From positions 1 through 13,127 of the forward strand of contig JAUYHV010000322.1 of the NCBI GenBank assembly GCA_030689845.1: a DNA stretch of 13,127 nt, written 5' to 3'. The position numbers and the translations under genes are program-made. Shown here piece by piece: positions 1 to 6,475 of this stretch; the first letter of the stretch is position 1, and every line of letters starts with the position of its first letter. The notes beneath the pieces were generated by a model. It made no database searches and was not told where the DNA came from. It worked only from the letters and a program-made list of their open reading frames with translations. Source of the stretch: Dehalococcoidia bacterium. Its GTDB lineage: Bacteria; Chloroflexota; Dehalococcoidia; JACQUA01.

Positions 1-201
1 ACCGCAGGAACTTCTTACAAAAACCAATTTTGTGAACTAACGGGCAGCACTGAACGGCAGGCAGAACCAGAACGTTCGAATTAGCCTTTAGCTTAGTCGA
101 GGAATAAGCAGTTGCACGATTAGATGATTTGTTACCCTGGTCACCCTATTGCTGAATGTTTACTCATAGACAGTTACCATTGAACAATTAGGGTACGTAA
201 C
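1..201. other. Left-edge stretch without a recognisable gene
   Basis: No open frame with a ribosome site and no RNA gene is seen. An imperfect inverted repeat (ACCCTATTG at 143-151 and CAATTAGGGT at 185-194) lies just past the stop of the leftward gene. Its loop is long and no T-run follows on the minus strand, so it is not a convincing terminator. Confidence 0.5.
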
Positions 202-1557
202 TCAAAAGTATAGAGGCTCTTCTGGCCACCCCAATAACTGGCCAAACCCTTGTTCATAACTCTCATTGCTTGCGTGTATTTTGTCTTGGATATCTTCAGG
301 CAGAGTTACGGAGACTGAATCCCAATTAATAGACAACAAAACGCGATTGACTAGCGTAATCGTTACTTCTTGTGCCCATTTTATGAATGGAAGAGGATCT
401 AAAAAGCAGGGATTACCCCTGATTATAAAATTAAGTACATCAGATTTCTTTTTAAGCTCAACAGCGGTTTCGATACTGAGTTCAAAAACATTCTTCCCCG
501 ATTCAGAAATCTGGTGCAATTGCACGCCTATTGGCAATTCTCTGTGTTGGAGGGAATCACGTAATGGATAAAAAGTCTTTATATCTTTTTGGGTGTCTGC
601 TTCGGCTAAGAATTCATATAGACTCGCATTTTTTAATTGGAGCAATTGGTAAAACTTGCTTAGCTTTTGGCCTTTGTCGTCTTTAGGAGTTCGCAGGCTT
701 ATGCTTTCTCGCTCATTTATATTCATGTGATAAAATTCGTTGATTATATGAGCCAAGCTATCAAATACCCCCGTGATTAGCATAACGAAATAAACTAAAT
801 GGTAGAATTGTTTGCTCTGGTCACCATAATTAGCTGTCTTTAGAGAAAAGAAAGCTACCTTATCATATGCTCTACAGATGAATTCCAAACGTGTTCCCAG
901 GCTAAGTAAATGGTCATGAATCTTTTCAGATAACCCCTTCCCATGTGCATAGGCAGCAACAGTCCAAGCGTACTGGAACCCCTTAAAAAGTTTCCTATAC
1001 CGGTAGAGATAATACAAAGATTCACTTATTGGTATTCTATCACCCACATAGTAGCGACCATGAGCAGTCAGAATAATACGCACTATTTCCAGTGCCTTTT
1101 CAGCCGTAATAATGGCGTCCCTTGCCACCTTGCGTTTAAGACTCGGCTCGGTCATAGCAACCACCAAGAAGTCACCGATATTGGAGGCAAATAAGTCCGC
1201 CAAAGTCACCTCACTGTCGCAGATGATTGGCTCCCAGAAATTATCAGGGAGGCGCTTTGTGAAAGGACTTATCACATCATAAATCGAATCATTAGACACT
1301 CTTAGTGCGACCCCAGATTCGTGTGAATAGTATTCAGTAGATACTAGGCCGTCGTCTGCAAATTTCCTGAGCAGGACATTATTAGCTATAGGCAAAGGTA
1401 TAACCTCAATTTCTTTGAAGCAATTGAGTCTGACTAAACGATGAGCCGGGCCACCTTGAGACAGTATTTCGTCTGCCAAGGAGGTGCTGTGGAGTACAAA
1501 TCGTATGAGGGGGACAGTCCGCGGGTCACGGTCGAATGGGTTTTTCTCACGTTGCAT
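202..1557 (-). CDS. Hypothetical protein with a HEPN-like R-x4-H motif
   Basis: I do not recognise the family. The protein is about 451 residues, soluble-looking, with no signal peptide or clear membrane segment. The N-terminal third is mixed; from about residue 140 on it looks mostly helical and rich in aromatic residues. Near the C-terminus, after a long predicted helix (ITGVFDSLAHIINEFYHM), comes LRDSLQHRELP, with R333 and H338 spaced as in the R-x4-6-H motif of HEPN nucleases and their inactive relatives. That match is suggestive only. Start: ATG at 1557 is chosen; a TTG at 1566 in the same frame is the alternative. The AAAGGA-like site (complement of 1570-1575) is 12 bases from the ATG and 3 from the TTG, so neither fits well. 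The gene is leftward, stands alone, and is visibly more AT-rich than the genes to its right, which may mean horizontal acquisition. Confidence 0.75.
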   Translation of the reverse strand: MQREKNPFDRDPRTVPLIRFVLHSTSLADEILSQGGPAHRLVRLNCFKEIEVIPLPIANNVLLRKFADDGLVSTEYYSHESGVALRVSNDSIYDVISPFTKRLPDNFWEPIICDSEVTLADLFASNIGDFLVVAMTEPSLKRKVARDAIITAEKALEIVRIILTAHGRYYVGDRIPISESLYYLYRYRKLFKGFQYAWTVAAYAHGKGLSEKIHDHLLSLGTRLEFICRAYDKVAFFSLKTANYGDQSKQFYHLVYFVMLITGVFDSLAHIINEFYHMNINERESISLRTPKDDKGQKLSKFYQLLQLKNASLYEFLAEADTQKDIKTFYPLRDSLQHRELPIGVQLHQISESGKNVFELSIETAVELKKKSDVLNFIIRGNPCFLDPLPFIKWAQEVTITLVNRVLLSINWDSVSVTLPEDIQDKIHASNESYEQGFGQLLGWPEEPLYF

Positions 1558-1605
1558 ACTGTGCAAAAATCCTTTAAGGGTTGGGCTACGGTTTAGTACG
1601 GCCTA

Positions 1606-1633
1606 ATTGTACAATCTTACGCAACAAAAGCAA
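1606..1633 (-). promoter_or_regulatory. Candidate promoter for the leftward gene
   Basis: Read on the minus strand: TTGCTT (complement of 1628-1633), a 16-base spacer, then TACAAT (complement of 1606-1611). The -10 matches 5 of 6 consensus bases and the -35 only 3 of 6. It would give a short leader of roughly 40 bases before the ATG at 1557. Confidence 0.35.
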
Positions 1634-1763
1634 ATAAGCGCCAATATGGAGAAAAGTTTGATGGCTGTGGAGGCATATTTGACACTCATTCATTAAAGTT
1701 AACGTTGCTACGCTTCGAGAGATGGAGTCATTAAAGCATGAAACTTTCGCCGGCTGCGGCGTT

Positions 1764-1793
1764 TTGCTTTCAGACGATTCCGGGGGATATAAT
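1764..1793 (+). promoter_or_regulatory. Candidate promoter of the first EamA pair
   Basis: TTGCTT (1764-1769), an 18-base spacer, and a perfect TATAAT (1788-1793). It lies about 30 bases upstream of the TTG start at 1826. The second pair has a similarly placed TTGTAT-N17-TATAAT, which supports both calls. Confidence 0.5.
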
Positions 1794-1825
1794 ACGCCGT
1801 GATTTTGCGAGGAATTATCTAAAAG

Positions 1826-2248
1826 TTGGGCATTTTCTTTGCTATCCTGTCCTCTATTGGCTGGGCCCTGAGCGCCATCCTGGTCGGCCACGGCCTGCGC
1901 AACCTGAAGCCCCTTCCGGGTGCGGCCCTGTCCCTGATATCCAGTTTTCTGACCGTCGGCTGTTTAACCCTCCTCCTCCAGAGAAACGAACTCCTCTCTA
2001 TCCCGTTGAAAGGGATATTATGGTTTGCTGTTATCGGAACTTTCAACTTCGCCCTGGGCCGCCTGTGCCATTACCTTTCAATCCAGCGCATCGGAGCCGC
2101 CAGGACCACCTCGATAACAGCGTCAGCTCCTATCTTTGCCAGCCTGTCGGCTATTATTTTCCTCGGCGAAACACCGAACCTGATGGTAATCGCGGGAACG
2201 GTGCTGGTCCTCGGCGGTGTATATACGACAATAAGTGCAAAACGATGA
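1826..2248 (+). CDS. EamA/DMT half transporter, first subunit of pair 1
   Basis: A small membrane protein of 140 residues with five hydrophobic segments (about 1-23, 29-52, 60-84, 91-114, 117-137). The fourth and fifth carry the EamA signature: GAARTTSITASAP, then a short loop with FLGE, then a glycine-rich helix. Typical drug/metabolite transporters have two such 5-helix repeats in one chain; here one repeat is one protein, so it presumably pairs with the product of the next gene in the inner membrane. Substrate unknown. Start: TTG at 1826; a GAGG-type site lies about 12 bases upstream, and the paralogue at 3466 starts at the equivalent TTG. It is about 58% identical to that paralogue by eye and sits 49 bases before its partner. 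Confidence 0.85.
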   Translation: MGIFFAILSSIGWALSAILVGHGLRNLKPLPGAALSLISSFLTVGCLTLLLQRNELLSIPLKGILWFAVIGTFNFALGRLCHYLSIQRIGAARTTSITASAPIFASLSAIIFLGETPNLMVIAGTVLVLGGVYTTISAKR

Positions 2249-2297
2249 AAAACTATAAGAAAAATCAAATTAACATTGAAACCACCGGACGGTCTTT

Positions 2298-2747
2298 ATG
2301 CGGGGTTCTCCCGTGGTAGCCGGATATATTTTTGCCCTGTTCGCGGCATTCTTCTGGGGCGGCACCCACGTAATGATAAAGATCGGTGTCACCAGTTTTA
2401 CCACTCCCCTGGCGGGTGCAACCGTATCCACCATGACAGGCGCGCTAATCCTATCCTCAATCGTGGCCAGGGATTTCAACTCCCTCTTCCAGTCCAGGAA
2501 GAAGGCCGTAATGTTTGTGTTGATAGCCGGCATGGCGGCTTCCCTGGGTTTCGGCGCCCAGTTCATCGCTTTTTCCCTGGCTCCCGTAACCATCGTTTCT
2601 CCCATCACTGCCAGTTACCCGGTCCTCACCGCCGGCCTGGCCCACCTTTTCCTGAAAAAGACGGAAACGGTTACTTTTAAAGTCCTGTTAGGAGCTTTAT
2701 CCGTTATTTTAGGAGTGATTCTCATCACCTTCGGCAGATCAGGTTAA
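2298..2747 (+). CDS. EamA/DMT half transporter, second subunit of pair 1
   Basis: A protein of up to 149 residues with five hydrophobic segments and the EamA features: FFWGGTHVMIK after helix 1 and APVTIVSPITASYPV before the last hairpin, ending in a glycine-rich helix. It is the likely membrane partner of the gene just upstream, together making the usual 10-helix transporter. The ATG at 2298 has no clear ribosome site. An in-frame GTG at 2313 follows GGGG at a sensible distance and aligns exactly with an ATG in the paralogue at 4021, so the true N-terminus may be five residues shorter. The paralogue is roughly 60% identical by eye. Substrate cannot be read from the sequence. Confidence 0.83.
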   Translation: MRGSPVVAGYIFALFAAFFWGGTHVMIKIGVTSFTTPLAGATVSTMTGALILSSIVARDFNSLFQSRKKAVMFVLIAGMAASLGFGAQFIAFSLAPVTIVSPITASYPVLTAGLAHLFLKKTETVTFKVLLGALSVILGVILITFGRSG

Positions 2748-2764
2748 GAACCACCGCCTCAAAC

Positions 2765-2949
2765 AAAAATCCCTCTAAAATCCCCTCCCCAAAATCCCTC
2801 TCAATCTCCCTTTACGAAAGGGAGAAGTTTGATACGTGCCCTTTACAAAAGGAAGAAGCTTGATATACACCTTTTAATAACGGAAGAATCTTTATTTTTC
2901 GAAGGGGCACTTTTCCCCCTTTTTCAAAGGGGGATTAAGGAGGATTTTT
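2765..2949. repeat. MITE-like element with imperfect inverted ends
   Basis: The left end (AAAAATCCCTCTAAAATCCC, from 2765) and right end (GGGGGATTAAGGAGGATTTT, from 2929) are imperfect reverse complements of each other. Inside are degenerate 31-base direct repeats and a perfect 8-bp stem with a 3-base loop at 2915-2933 (CCCCCTTT / AAAGGGGG). No coding capacity. Short elements with AATCCCTC.../...GGGGGATTAAGGAGGATT ends recur in many environmental bacterial genomes; mobility is inferred from the inverted ends only. Confidence 0.55.
2808..2900. repeat. Three degenerate tandem repeats of 30-32 bases
   Basis: Copies at 2808-2838, 2839-2870 and 2871-2900. The first two begin CCCTTTACGAAAGGGAGAAG and CCCTTTACAAAAGGAAGAAG; the third is more decayed (CTTTTAATAACGGAAGAATC). 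Unit 1 contains a perfect small hairpin, CCCTTT-ACG-AAAGGG. They lie within the MITE-like element. Confidence 0.55.
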
Positions 2950-2995
2950 CACTGTATTACTACAGGAAGAATGGCAATTCTGAGTACCCTCACTA

Positions 2996-3155
2996 TTTGT
3001 CATGCTGAGACCTCTTCTCCTGCTATGCCGAGTACTACCACCTTTGTCATGCTGAGCGTAGTCGAAGCATCTACTCCAAGGCAGAAGGTCTCAGTGGTCA
3101 TTTGCGTCATCCTGCTCATAGTTAACAGACCCCTCGACTTCGCTCGGGGTGACAG
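2996..3155. repeat. Cluster of REP-like TGTCATGCTGAG / CCCCTCGAC repeats
   Basis: TTTGTCATGCTGAG occurs at about 2997 and again at 3043, the second time followed by CGTAGTCGAAGCATCTACTCC. A degenerate TTTGCGTCATCCTGCTCA follows at 3101. GACCCCTCGAC...GGGGTGACAG spans 3128-3155, and a further GCGTAGTCGAAAAATCT fragment lies at about 3168. These are pieces of a known style of dispersed intergenic repeat; several half-copies appear to be piled together. Confidence 0.55.
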
Positions 3156-3243
3156 AAGAATAGAGGGCGTAGTCGAAAAATCTATTTTGAGAGCAGCCCA
3201 GATTTATATAAACATGATTACACATTGCCTTGCTCCTTGTTTC

Positions 3244-3330
3244 CAGACCCCTCGACAGGCTCTCCGAGACGGAGTCCCGATATATCGCGACGGGGTGACA
3301 GTAGGGGCACGGCATGCCGTGCCCCTACGA
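3244..3330. repeat. Composite palindromic repeat with a perfect 28-bp palindrome
   Basis: This begins GACCCCTCGAC, contains CGATATATCG (a perfect 10-bp palindrome), continues to GACGGGGTGACAG, and ends in a perfect 28-bp palindrome at 3301-3328 whose half-site is GTAGGGGCACGGCA. The outer GACCCCTCGAC / GGGGTGACAG ends are the same as those of the shorter copy at 3128-3155, but the core differs. No gene overlaps it. Confidence 0.65.
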
Positions 3331-3407
3331 AGAACCAGGATTCACTACGATATTGACACTACCCCACTCATCACCTCCCACCCTGAGACAGCCCATCCGG
3401 CACGCCT

Positions 3408-3436
3408 TTGTATCCTGTAATGAGTAGATGTATAAT
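3408..3436 (+). promoter_or_regulatory. Candidate promoter of the second EamA pair
   Basis: TTGTAT (3408-3413), a 17-base spacer, and a perfect TATAAT (3431-3436). Transcription would begin near 3443, just ahead of the AGGAG ribosome site at 3451-3455. Confidence 0.5.
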
Positions 3437-3465
3437 CTCTGCCATATATCAGGAGTGAAATATTT

Positions 3466-3915
3466 TTGGGTATTTTCTTCGCGGTAATTTCGTCTATCGG
3501 CTGGGGAGTGAGCGCAGTTTTAGTCGGTGGCAGCTTACACAAAATGAAAGTCCTGCCGGGGACCGCTTTATCCGTGGTGGCCAGTTTCCTCACTGTTGCC
3601 ATAATAACCTCCCTCTTACAATGGGATGAACTGGTCTCGGCAGGCTGGAACGCTGTTCTGCTGTTCGCCCTCGTAGGGGTATTAAGCTTTACCCTGGGCA
3701 GGTTTTTCAACTACCTCGGCATCCGGCGCCTCGGCGCTGCCAGGACAACTTCCATTACCGCTGCCGCTCCCCTTTTTGCCAGTATTACGGCTATTATCTT
3801 TCTTAAAGAAGTTCCCAACACTTTAATAATCTCAGGCACTATCCTTGTTGTCGTGGGGCTTTACCTGACTATGAGTTCAAAACAGGGGAAAGTTGAAAAA
3901 GGAAAAAAAGATTAA
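3466..3915 (+). CDS. EamA/DMT half transporter, first subunit of pair 2
   Basis: A protein of 149 residues, paralogue of the gene at 1826 (about 81 of 140 aligned residues identical by eye, no gaps). It has the same five hydrophobic segments and the same EamA signature (GAARTTSITAAAP, FLKE). The C-terminus ends in a lysine-rich tail (KQGKVEKGKKD), likely cytoplasmic, that the first copy lacks. Start: TTG at 3466 with AGGAG at 3451-3455, ten bases upstream; no ATG or GTG gives a better fit. It presumably forms a membrane heterodimer with the gene 87-105 bases downstream. Substrate unknown. Confidence 0.86.
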   Translation: MGIFFAVISSIGWGVSAVLVGGSLHKMKVLPGTALSVVASFLTVAIITSLLQWDELVSAGWNAVLLFALVGVLSFTLGRFFNYLGIRRLGAARTTSITAAAPLFASITAIIFLKEVPNTLIISGTILVVVGLYLTMSSKQGKVEKGKKD

Positions 3916-4020
3916 AAAACAACCGCCCATGAGCTTCTTTTCGCTCTTTAAAAATAAATATTACTGCAGCGTTTTGAGAATAAAAACAATCACCAGGGTG
4001 TTTTGTTTGGGATTACGGCT

Positions 4021-4452
4021 ATGATTTTAGGTTTTGTATTTTCCTTCCTGGCAGCCCTATTATGGGGCACTAATCACGTTCTAATAAAATTCGGGGTTTC
4101 CAACCTTACCAGTCCGCTGGTCGGAGCCACGTTTTCAACCATGACCGGGGCTATCATGCTGTCCACAATAGCAGCCAGGGATTTCTCCCCTATCTTTAAA
4201 AAAGAGAAAAAGGCGTTATTATTTATCATGATAGCCGGTGTCGCAGCCTCTGTCGGGCTGGGGTCCCAGTTCGTCGCTTTTTCTTTCGCCCCGGTAATTA
4301 TCGTGTCCCCTATAAGTTGCACCTATCCCATTATCACGGTGGTCCTGGCCCACGTATTTTTAAAAAGAACGGAAAAGGTGACCCCCAGGGTGGTGGTCGG
4401 GGCGCTGTTCGTCATCGTGGGTGTAACCCTGATAACCCTGGGTAGGCCCTGA
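4021..4452 (+). CDS. EamA/DMT half transporter, second subunit of pair 2
   Basis: About 143 residues, paralogue of the gene at 2298. It has five hydrophobic segments, ALLWGTNHVLIK after helix 1, STMTGA in helix 2, and APVIIVSPISCTYPI before the final hairpin, all shared with its counterpart. Start: ATG at 4021 is chosen because it aligns with the GTG at 2313 in the paralogue and gives the usual short N-terminus before helix 1. An in-frame TTG at 4003 (AGGG about 4 bases upstream) would add six residues and cannot be excluded. The gap to its upstream partner holds no clear terminator, so the two are probably cotranscribed. The promoter of the next gene begins about 50 bases after its stop. Confidence 0.83.
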   Translation: MILGFVFSFLAALLWGTNHVLIKFGVSNLTSPLVGATFSTMTGAIMLSTIAARDFSPIFKKEKKALLFIMIAGVAASVGLGSQFVAFSFAPVIIVSPISCTYPIITVVLAHVFLKRTEKVTPRVVVGALFVIVGVTLITLGRP

Positions 4453-4503
4453 ACAAATACGGAAACCGAAATTCCGCCGGGGGAAAGATACGGGTAAACA
4501 CTA

Positions 4504-4533
4504 TTGACATTTGATAGTTTTTATCTTTACAAT
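4504..4533 (+). promoter_or_regulatory. Promoter of the collagen-like lipoprotein gene
   Basis: A perfect TTGACA (4504-4509), an 18-base spacer, and TACAAT (4528-4533, 5 of 6 consensus). This is the best sigma-70-type promoter in the window, about 48 bases ahead of the ATG at 4581. Confidence 0.65.
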
Positions 4534-4580
4534 AATCCTTAAAGATAAAAGAGATTGGAGCCAGGAGAGGAGACATCGAA

Positions 4581-5051
4581 ATGAAATTTTTTCGCAGAAC
4601 CGGGGAAACGAGCCGCCACATTTTGCTCATGTTTTTGATGACTGCCCTGTGCCTTGCATTACTGTCCTGTACCGGACCTGCAGGACAATCCGGCCCACCA
4701 GGACCGGCAGGGCCTTCGGGACCCCAGGGCTCGGCAGCTACAGGAAAGGGTGCCAGCCTCGTAGTCGTGCCCAATCCCGTCCTGAAAGACACTGCTTCGG
4801 TTGACATTTACGGGGCTGGTTTTACACCAGGTGTAAGGATAATCCTGGGGGTAAAAGGCGTTGACAAAGGGAAAGACCTTCTGTTTGAAGCCCGGATACC
4901 AGGAGAAGCGGGAACAATTGATGCCCAGCTTCCGATGACAGGATTTGGCGGGTTGCGGGGCCTCAACGTCAAGGCAGGAGCTTATACTGTTGTCGCCCAG
5001 GCTGAGGACGGCGCGGTGATAGCCACCATTCCCCTGGTAATCGCTGAATAA
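4581..5051 (+). CDS. Lipoprotein with a short collagen-like Gly-X-Y segment
   Basis: A protein of 156 residues. Residues 1-29 form a lipoprotein signal peptide: basic start (KFFRRTGETSRH), hydrophobic core, lipobox LLSC with Cys30 as the lipidated residue. Residues 32-52 are seven Gly-X-Y triplets (GPA GQS GPP GPA GPS GPQ GSA), a collagen-like stalk that could form a trimer. The remaining 95 or so residues alternate hydrophobic and polar positions (SVDIYGAGFTPGVRIILGV; AYTVVAQAEDGAVIATIPLV), suggesting a beta-sandwich, possibly Ig- or IPT-like, but I cannot assign it. It should be anchored outside the cytoplasmic membrane. Start: ATG 4581 with an AGGAGAGGAG-rich site upstream. It has its own promoter and a likely terminator after it, so it is probably a single-gene unit, not part of the TRAP operon. 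Confidence 0.85.
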   Translation: MKFFRRTGETSRHILLMFLMTALCLALLSCTGPAGQSGPPGPAGPSGPQGSAATGKGASLVVVPNPVLKDTASVDIYGAGFTPGVRIILGVKGVDKGKDLLFEARIPGEAGTIDAQLPMTGFGGLRGLNVKAGAYTVVAQAEDGAVIATIPLVIAE

Positions 5052-5052
5052 C

Positions 5053-5098
5053 CCGGTTAATTAGTTATGTTTCCGAGGGTTTAATTGGTAATTTTTTT
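5053..5098 (+). terminator. Probable intrinsic terminator after the lipoprotein gene
   Basis: CCGGTTAA (5053-5060) can pair with TTAATTGG (5081-5088) as an 8-bp stem with two G-U pairs around a 20-base loop. Seven T residues follow at 5092-5098. Position right after the stop codon at 5051 fits; the long loop and wobble pairs lower confidence. Confidence 0.45.
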
Positions 5099-5120
5099 GT
5101 ACGGCCCACAAAAAGCAATG

Positions 5121-5148
5121 GTGTCAGTTAATAATTACGAAATAATAT
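5121..5148 (+). promoter_or_regulatory. Weak candidate promoter for the TRAP/UbiD cluster
   Basis: GTGTCA (5121-5126), a 16-base spacer, and TAATAT (5143-5148), each 4 of 6 consensus bases. It lies between the terminator above and the solute-binding protein gene, where a promoter is expected. No operator or riboswitch-like structure was recognised. Confidence 0.25.
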
Positions 5149-5219
5149 TCCGAAACAGCTAAGACATTATCGAAGTTGAAATTTGATTCTGTTAAGGCCA
5201 TCAAGAAAGGATGAAAAAA

Positions 5220-6284
5220 ATGAAGAAACTTTTAATGTGTTCACTGCTTATCATAGTGGTATTTGGCCTGTTAGCTGCTGCATGCAGTGGTAACGAGAAA
5301 ACAGCCCCGGTGCAGCCGTCCGGACAGGGAGGTGTTCAGCAGCCTGTAAAAACTGCAGCCCCCAGCCAGGCAAAAAAAGAGGTAATTATCATGGGAGGCG
5401 GTCCGGCCGGAGGCTCCCTTCAATACAGAATTGAAGCTTATGCAGAGGCGATAAGACGGGGCACAGGCTACGATGTGAAACTTCTGGCAGAACCGGGGGG
5501 TGCCGCAAGTATCAGGCGTCTCGTTTCAGGTGAGAGAGACCTGGTTGCCGGAGCAACTACGAACGTAGCCGGGGATGCCTTGAAAGGTGCGCCCCCCTTT
5601 GACAAGCCCATGACTCTAAAGGCAATAAGTACCGAGTATCCCACGCCCCACATGATTTTAATAGATAAAAAACTGGGATTCACGAAGTTAAGCCAGATTA
5701 TTCAGGCTAAATACCCCCTGAAAACCTCCATCGGCGCTCCCCGCCAGTCCCCGGTGGTGATTACCAAAGATATTTTCAAAGCCTATGGTATTACTCCTGA
5801 AGATATAACATCCTGGGGTGGAAATCCTCAGGAAGTGTTTAGCGGCCAGGCCAAGATGCTTTTCTCCGACCGTGTTACGGATGCCTTTATGAACATCGAC
5901 GTAGTGCCTTACCCTTTCTTTGTTGAACTGGGCCAGGCTCGTGAAGTCAACCTTCTTTCTTTAGACGAAGATGCCGTCAATAAAATGGTAAACGCACCCG
6001 GCAGTTATTATTACAGGTTCGTAACGCCGGCGGGTACTTACGACTGGCAAAAAGAGGATGTCCTCAGCGTAGCTGTAATAAATGGCGTCTATGCCCGGGC
6101 GGACATGGCCGATGAAGTGGCTTACAATGTCGTAAAGGCATTGGATGAGCAGCATAATTACCTGGTTAGCGCCTTTCCGCAATACAAGGTTCTGAACTTG
6201 GAGAATTTAGCTGCCATCGGAAAATTCGTCCCCTTGCATCCTGGCGCGGAGAAATATTACCGTGAAAAGGGTGCCATTAAATAG
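5220..6284 (+). CDS. TRAP transporter solute-binding lipoprotein, TAXI family
   Basis: The extracytoplasmic receptor of a TRAP importer, which captures a small organic acid and passes it to the permease encoded next. The N-terminus is a lipoprotein signal peptide ending LLAAAC, with Cys22 lipidated, then a low-complexity linker rich in P, Q and A. The mature domain opens with the TAXI pattern IIMGGGPAGGSLQYRIEAYAEAIRR (here residues about 56-80), then AEPGGAASIRRLVSGERDLVAG, and runs to about residue 354, a normal family length. Start: ATG 5220 is preferred because the GAAAGG site at 5205-5210 is nine bases upstream; the in-frame ATG at 5211 touches that site. The ligand is unknown; the neighbouring UbiD enzymes suggest a carboxylated ring compound (inference). 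Confidence 0.92.
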   Translation: MKKLLMCSLLIIVVFGLLAAACSGNEKTAPVQPSGQGGVQQPVKTAAPSQAKKEVIIMGGGPAGGSLQYRIEAYAEAIRRGTGYDVKLLAEPGGAASIRRLVSGERDLVAGATTNVAGDALKGAPPFDKPMTLKAISTEYPTPHMILIDKKLGFTKLSQIIQAKYPLKTSIGAPRQSPVVITKDIFKAYGITPEDITSWGGNPQEVFSGQAKMLFSDRVTDAFMNIDVVPYPFFVELGQAREVNLLSLDEDAVNKMVNAPGSYYYRFVTPAGTYDWQKEDVLSVAVINGVYARADMADEVAYNVVKALDEQHNYLVSAFPQYKVLNLENLAAIGKFVPLHPGAEKYYREKGAIK

Positions 6285-6475
6285 CAAAATGGGAACGGGT
6301 ACTCTTCGTTAAAATCGTATACAAAAACATCAGCCTGAGTTATTTGCAGGAAAGTACAAATCAATACCTTCCGCCGCCTTAGGTTTGGTTATAAGTATAT
6401 TGTCTTCCGCCCGGGTATGATTGAAATTTATAAAATGATACTCTGCCCTGGCGGTGTCATATAAAGGCCTGAACC
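6285..6475. other. Gap between binding protein and permease
   Basis: About 190 bases with no open frame of note, no convincing terminator, and no clear promoter. The AAAGG at 6463-6467 is the ribosome site of the permease gene. Unequal expression of receptor and permease in TRAP systems often depends on such gaps, but no structure is visible here to show it. Confidence 0.4.

Larger units (their letters stand above)
2748..3465. other. Gene-free repeat island between the two transporter pairs
   Basis: About 700 bases with no credible gene. Open frames through this stretch read across palindromic repeats and have no ribosome site. It contains a MITE-like element (2765-2949), a cluster of TGTCATGCTGAG-type repeats (2996-3155), a longer palindromic element (3244-3330), and at its right end the promoter and ribosome site of the next gene. 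Confidence 0.7.

Noticed and set aside
1679..1684. TTGACA as a -35 element
   Set aside because: No acceptable -10 lies 16-18 bases downstream.
1748..1765. Hairpin CGCCG-GCTG-CGGCG followed by TTTT as a terminator
   Set aside because: No plus-strand gene ends upstream, the T-run is short, and the T-run overlaps the proposed -35 of the first EamA pair.
1738..2319. Open frame of 193 codons overlapping the first EamA gene
   Set aside because: It is out of frame with a clear EamA protein and its product is rich in P, R and H with no membrane segment, typical of a shadow frame.
2808..2900. Possible CRISPR array
   Set aside because: The three 30-32-base units abut directly with no spacers, are degenerate, and no cas gene is nearby.
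2971..3420. Open frame of 149 codons on the plus strand
   Set aside because: It reads straight through the palindromic repeats, has no ribosome site, and the product shows repeat-derived peptides (for example FVMLSVVEAS and PLDFARGDRR) and no domain.
2748..3465. Insertion sequence or transposase remnant
   Set aside because: No transposase motif was found in any frame; the region holds only short palindromic repeats.
3930..3955. GAGC...GCTC hairpin with TTT after the third EamA gene as a terminator
   Set aside because: The stem is only 4 bp with an 8-base loop, and the partner gene follows closely, so cotranscription is more likely.
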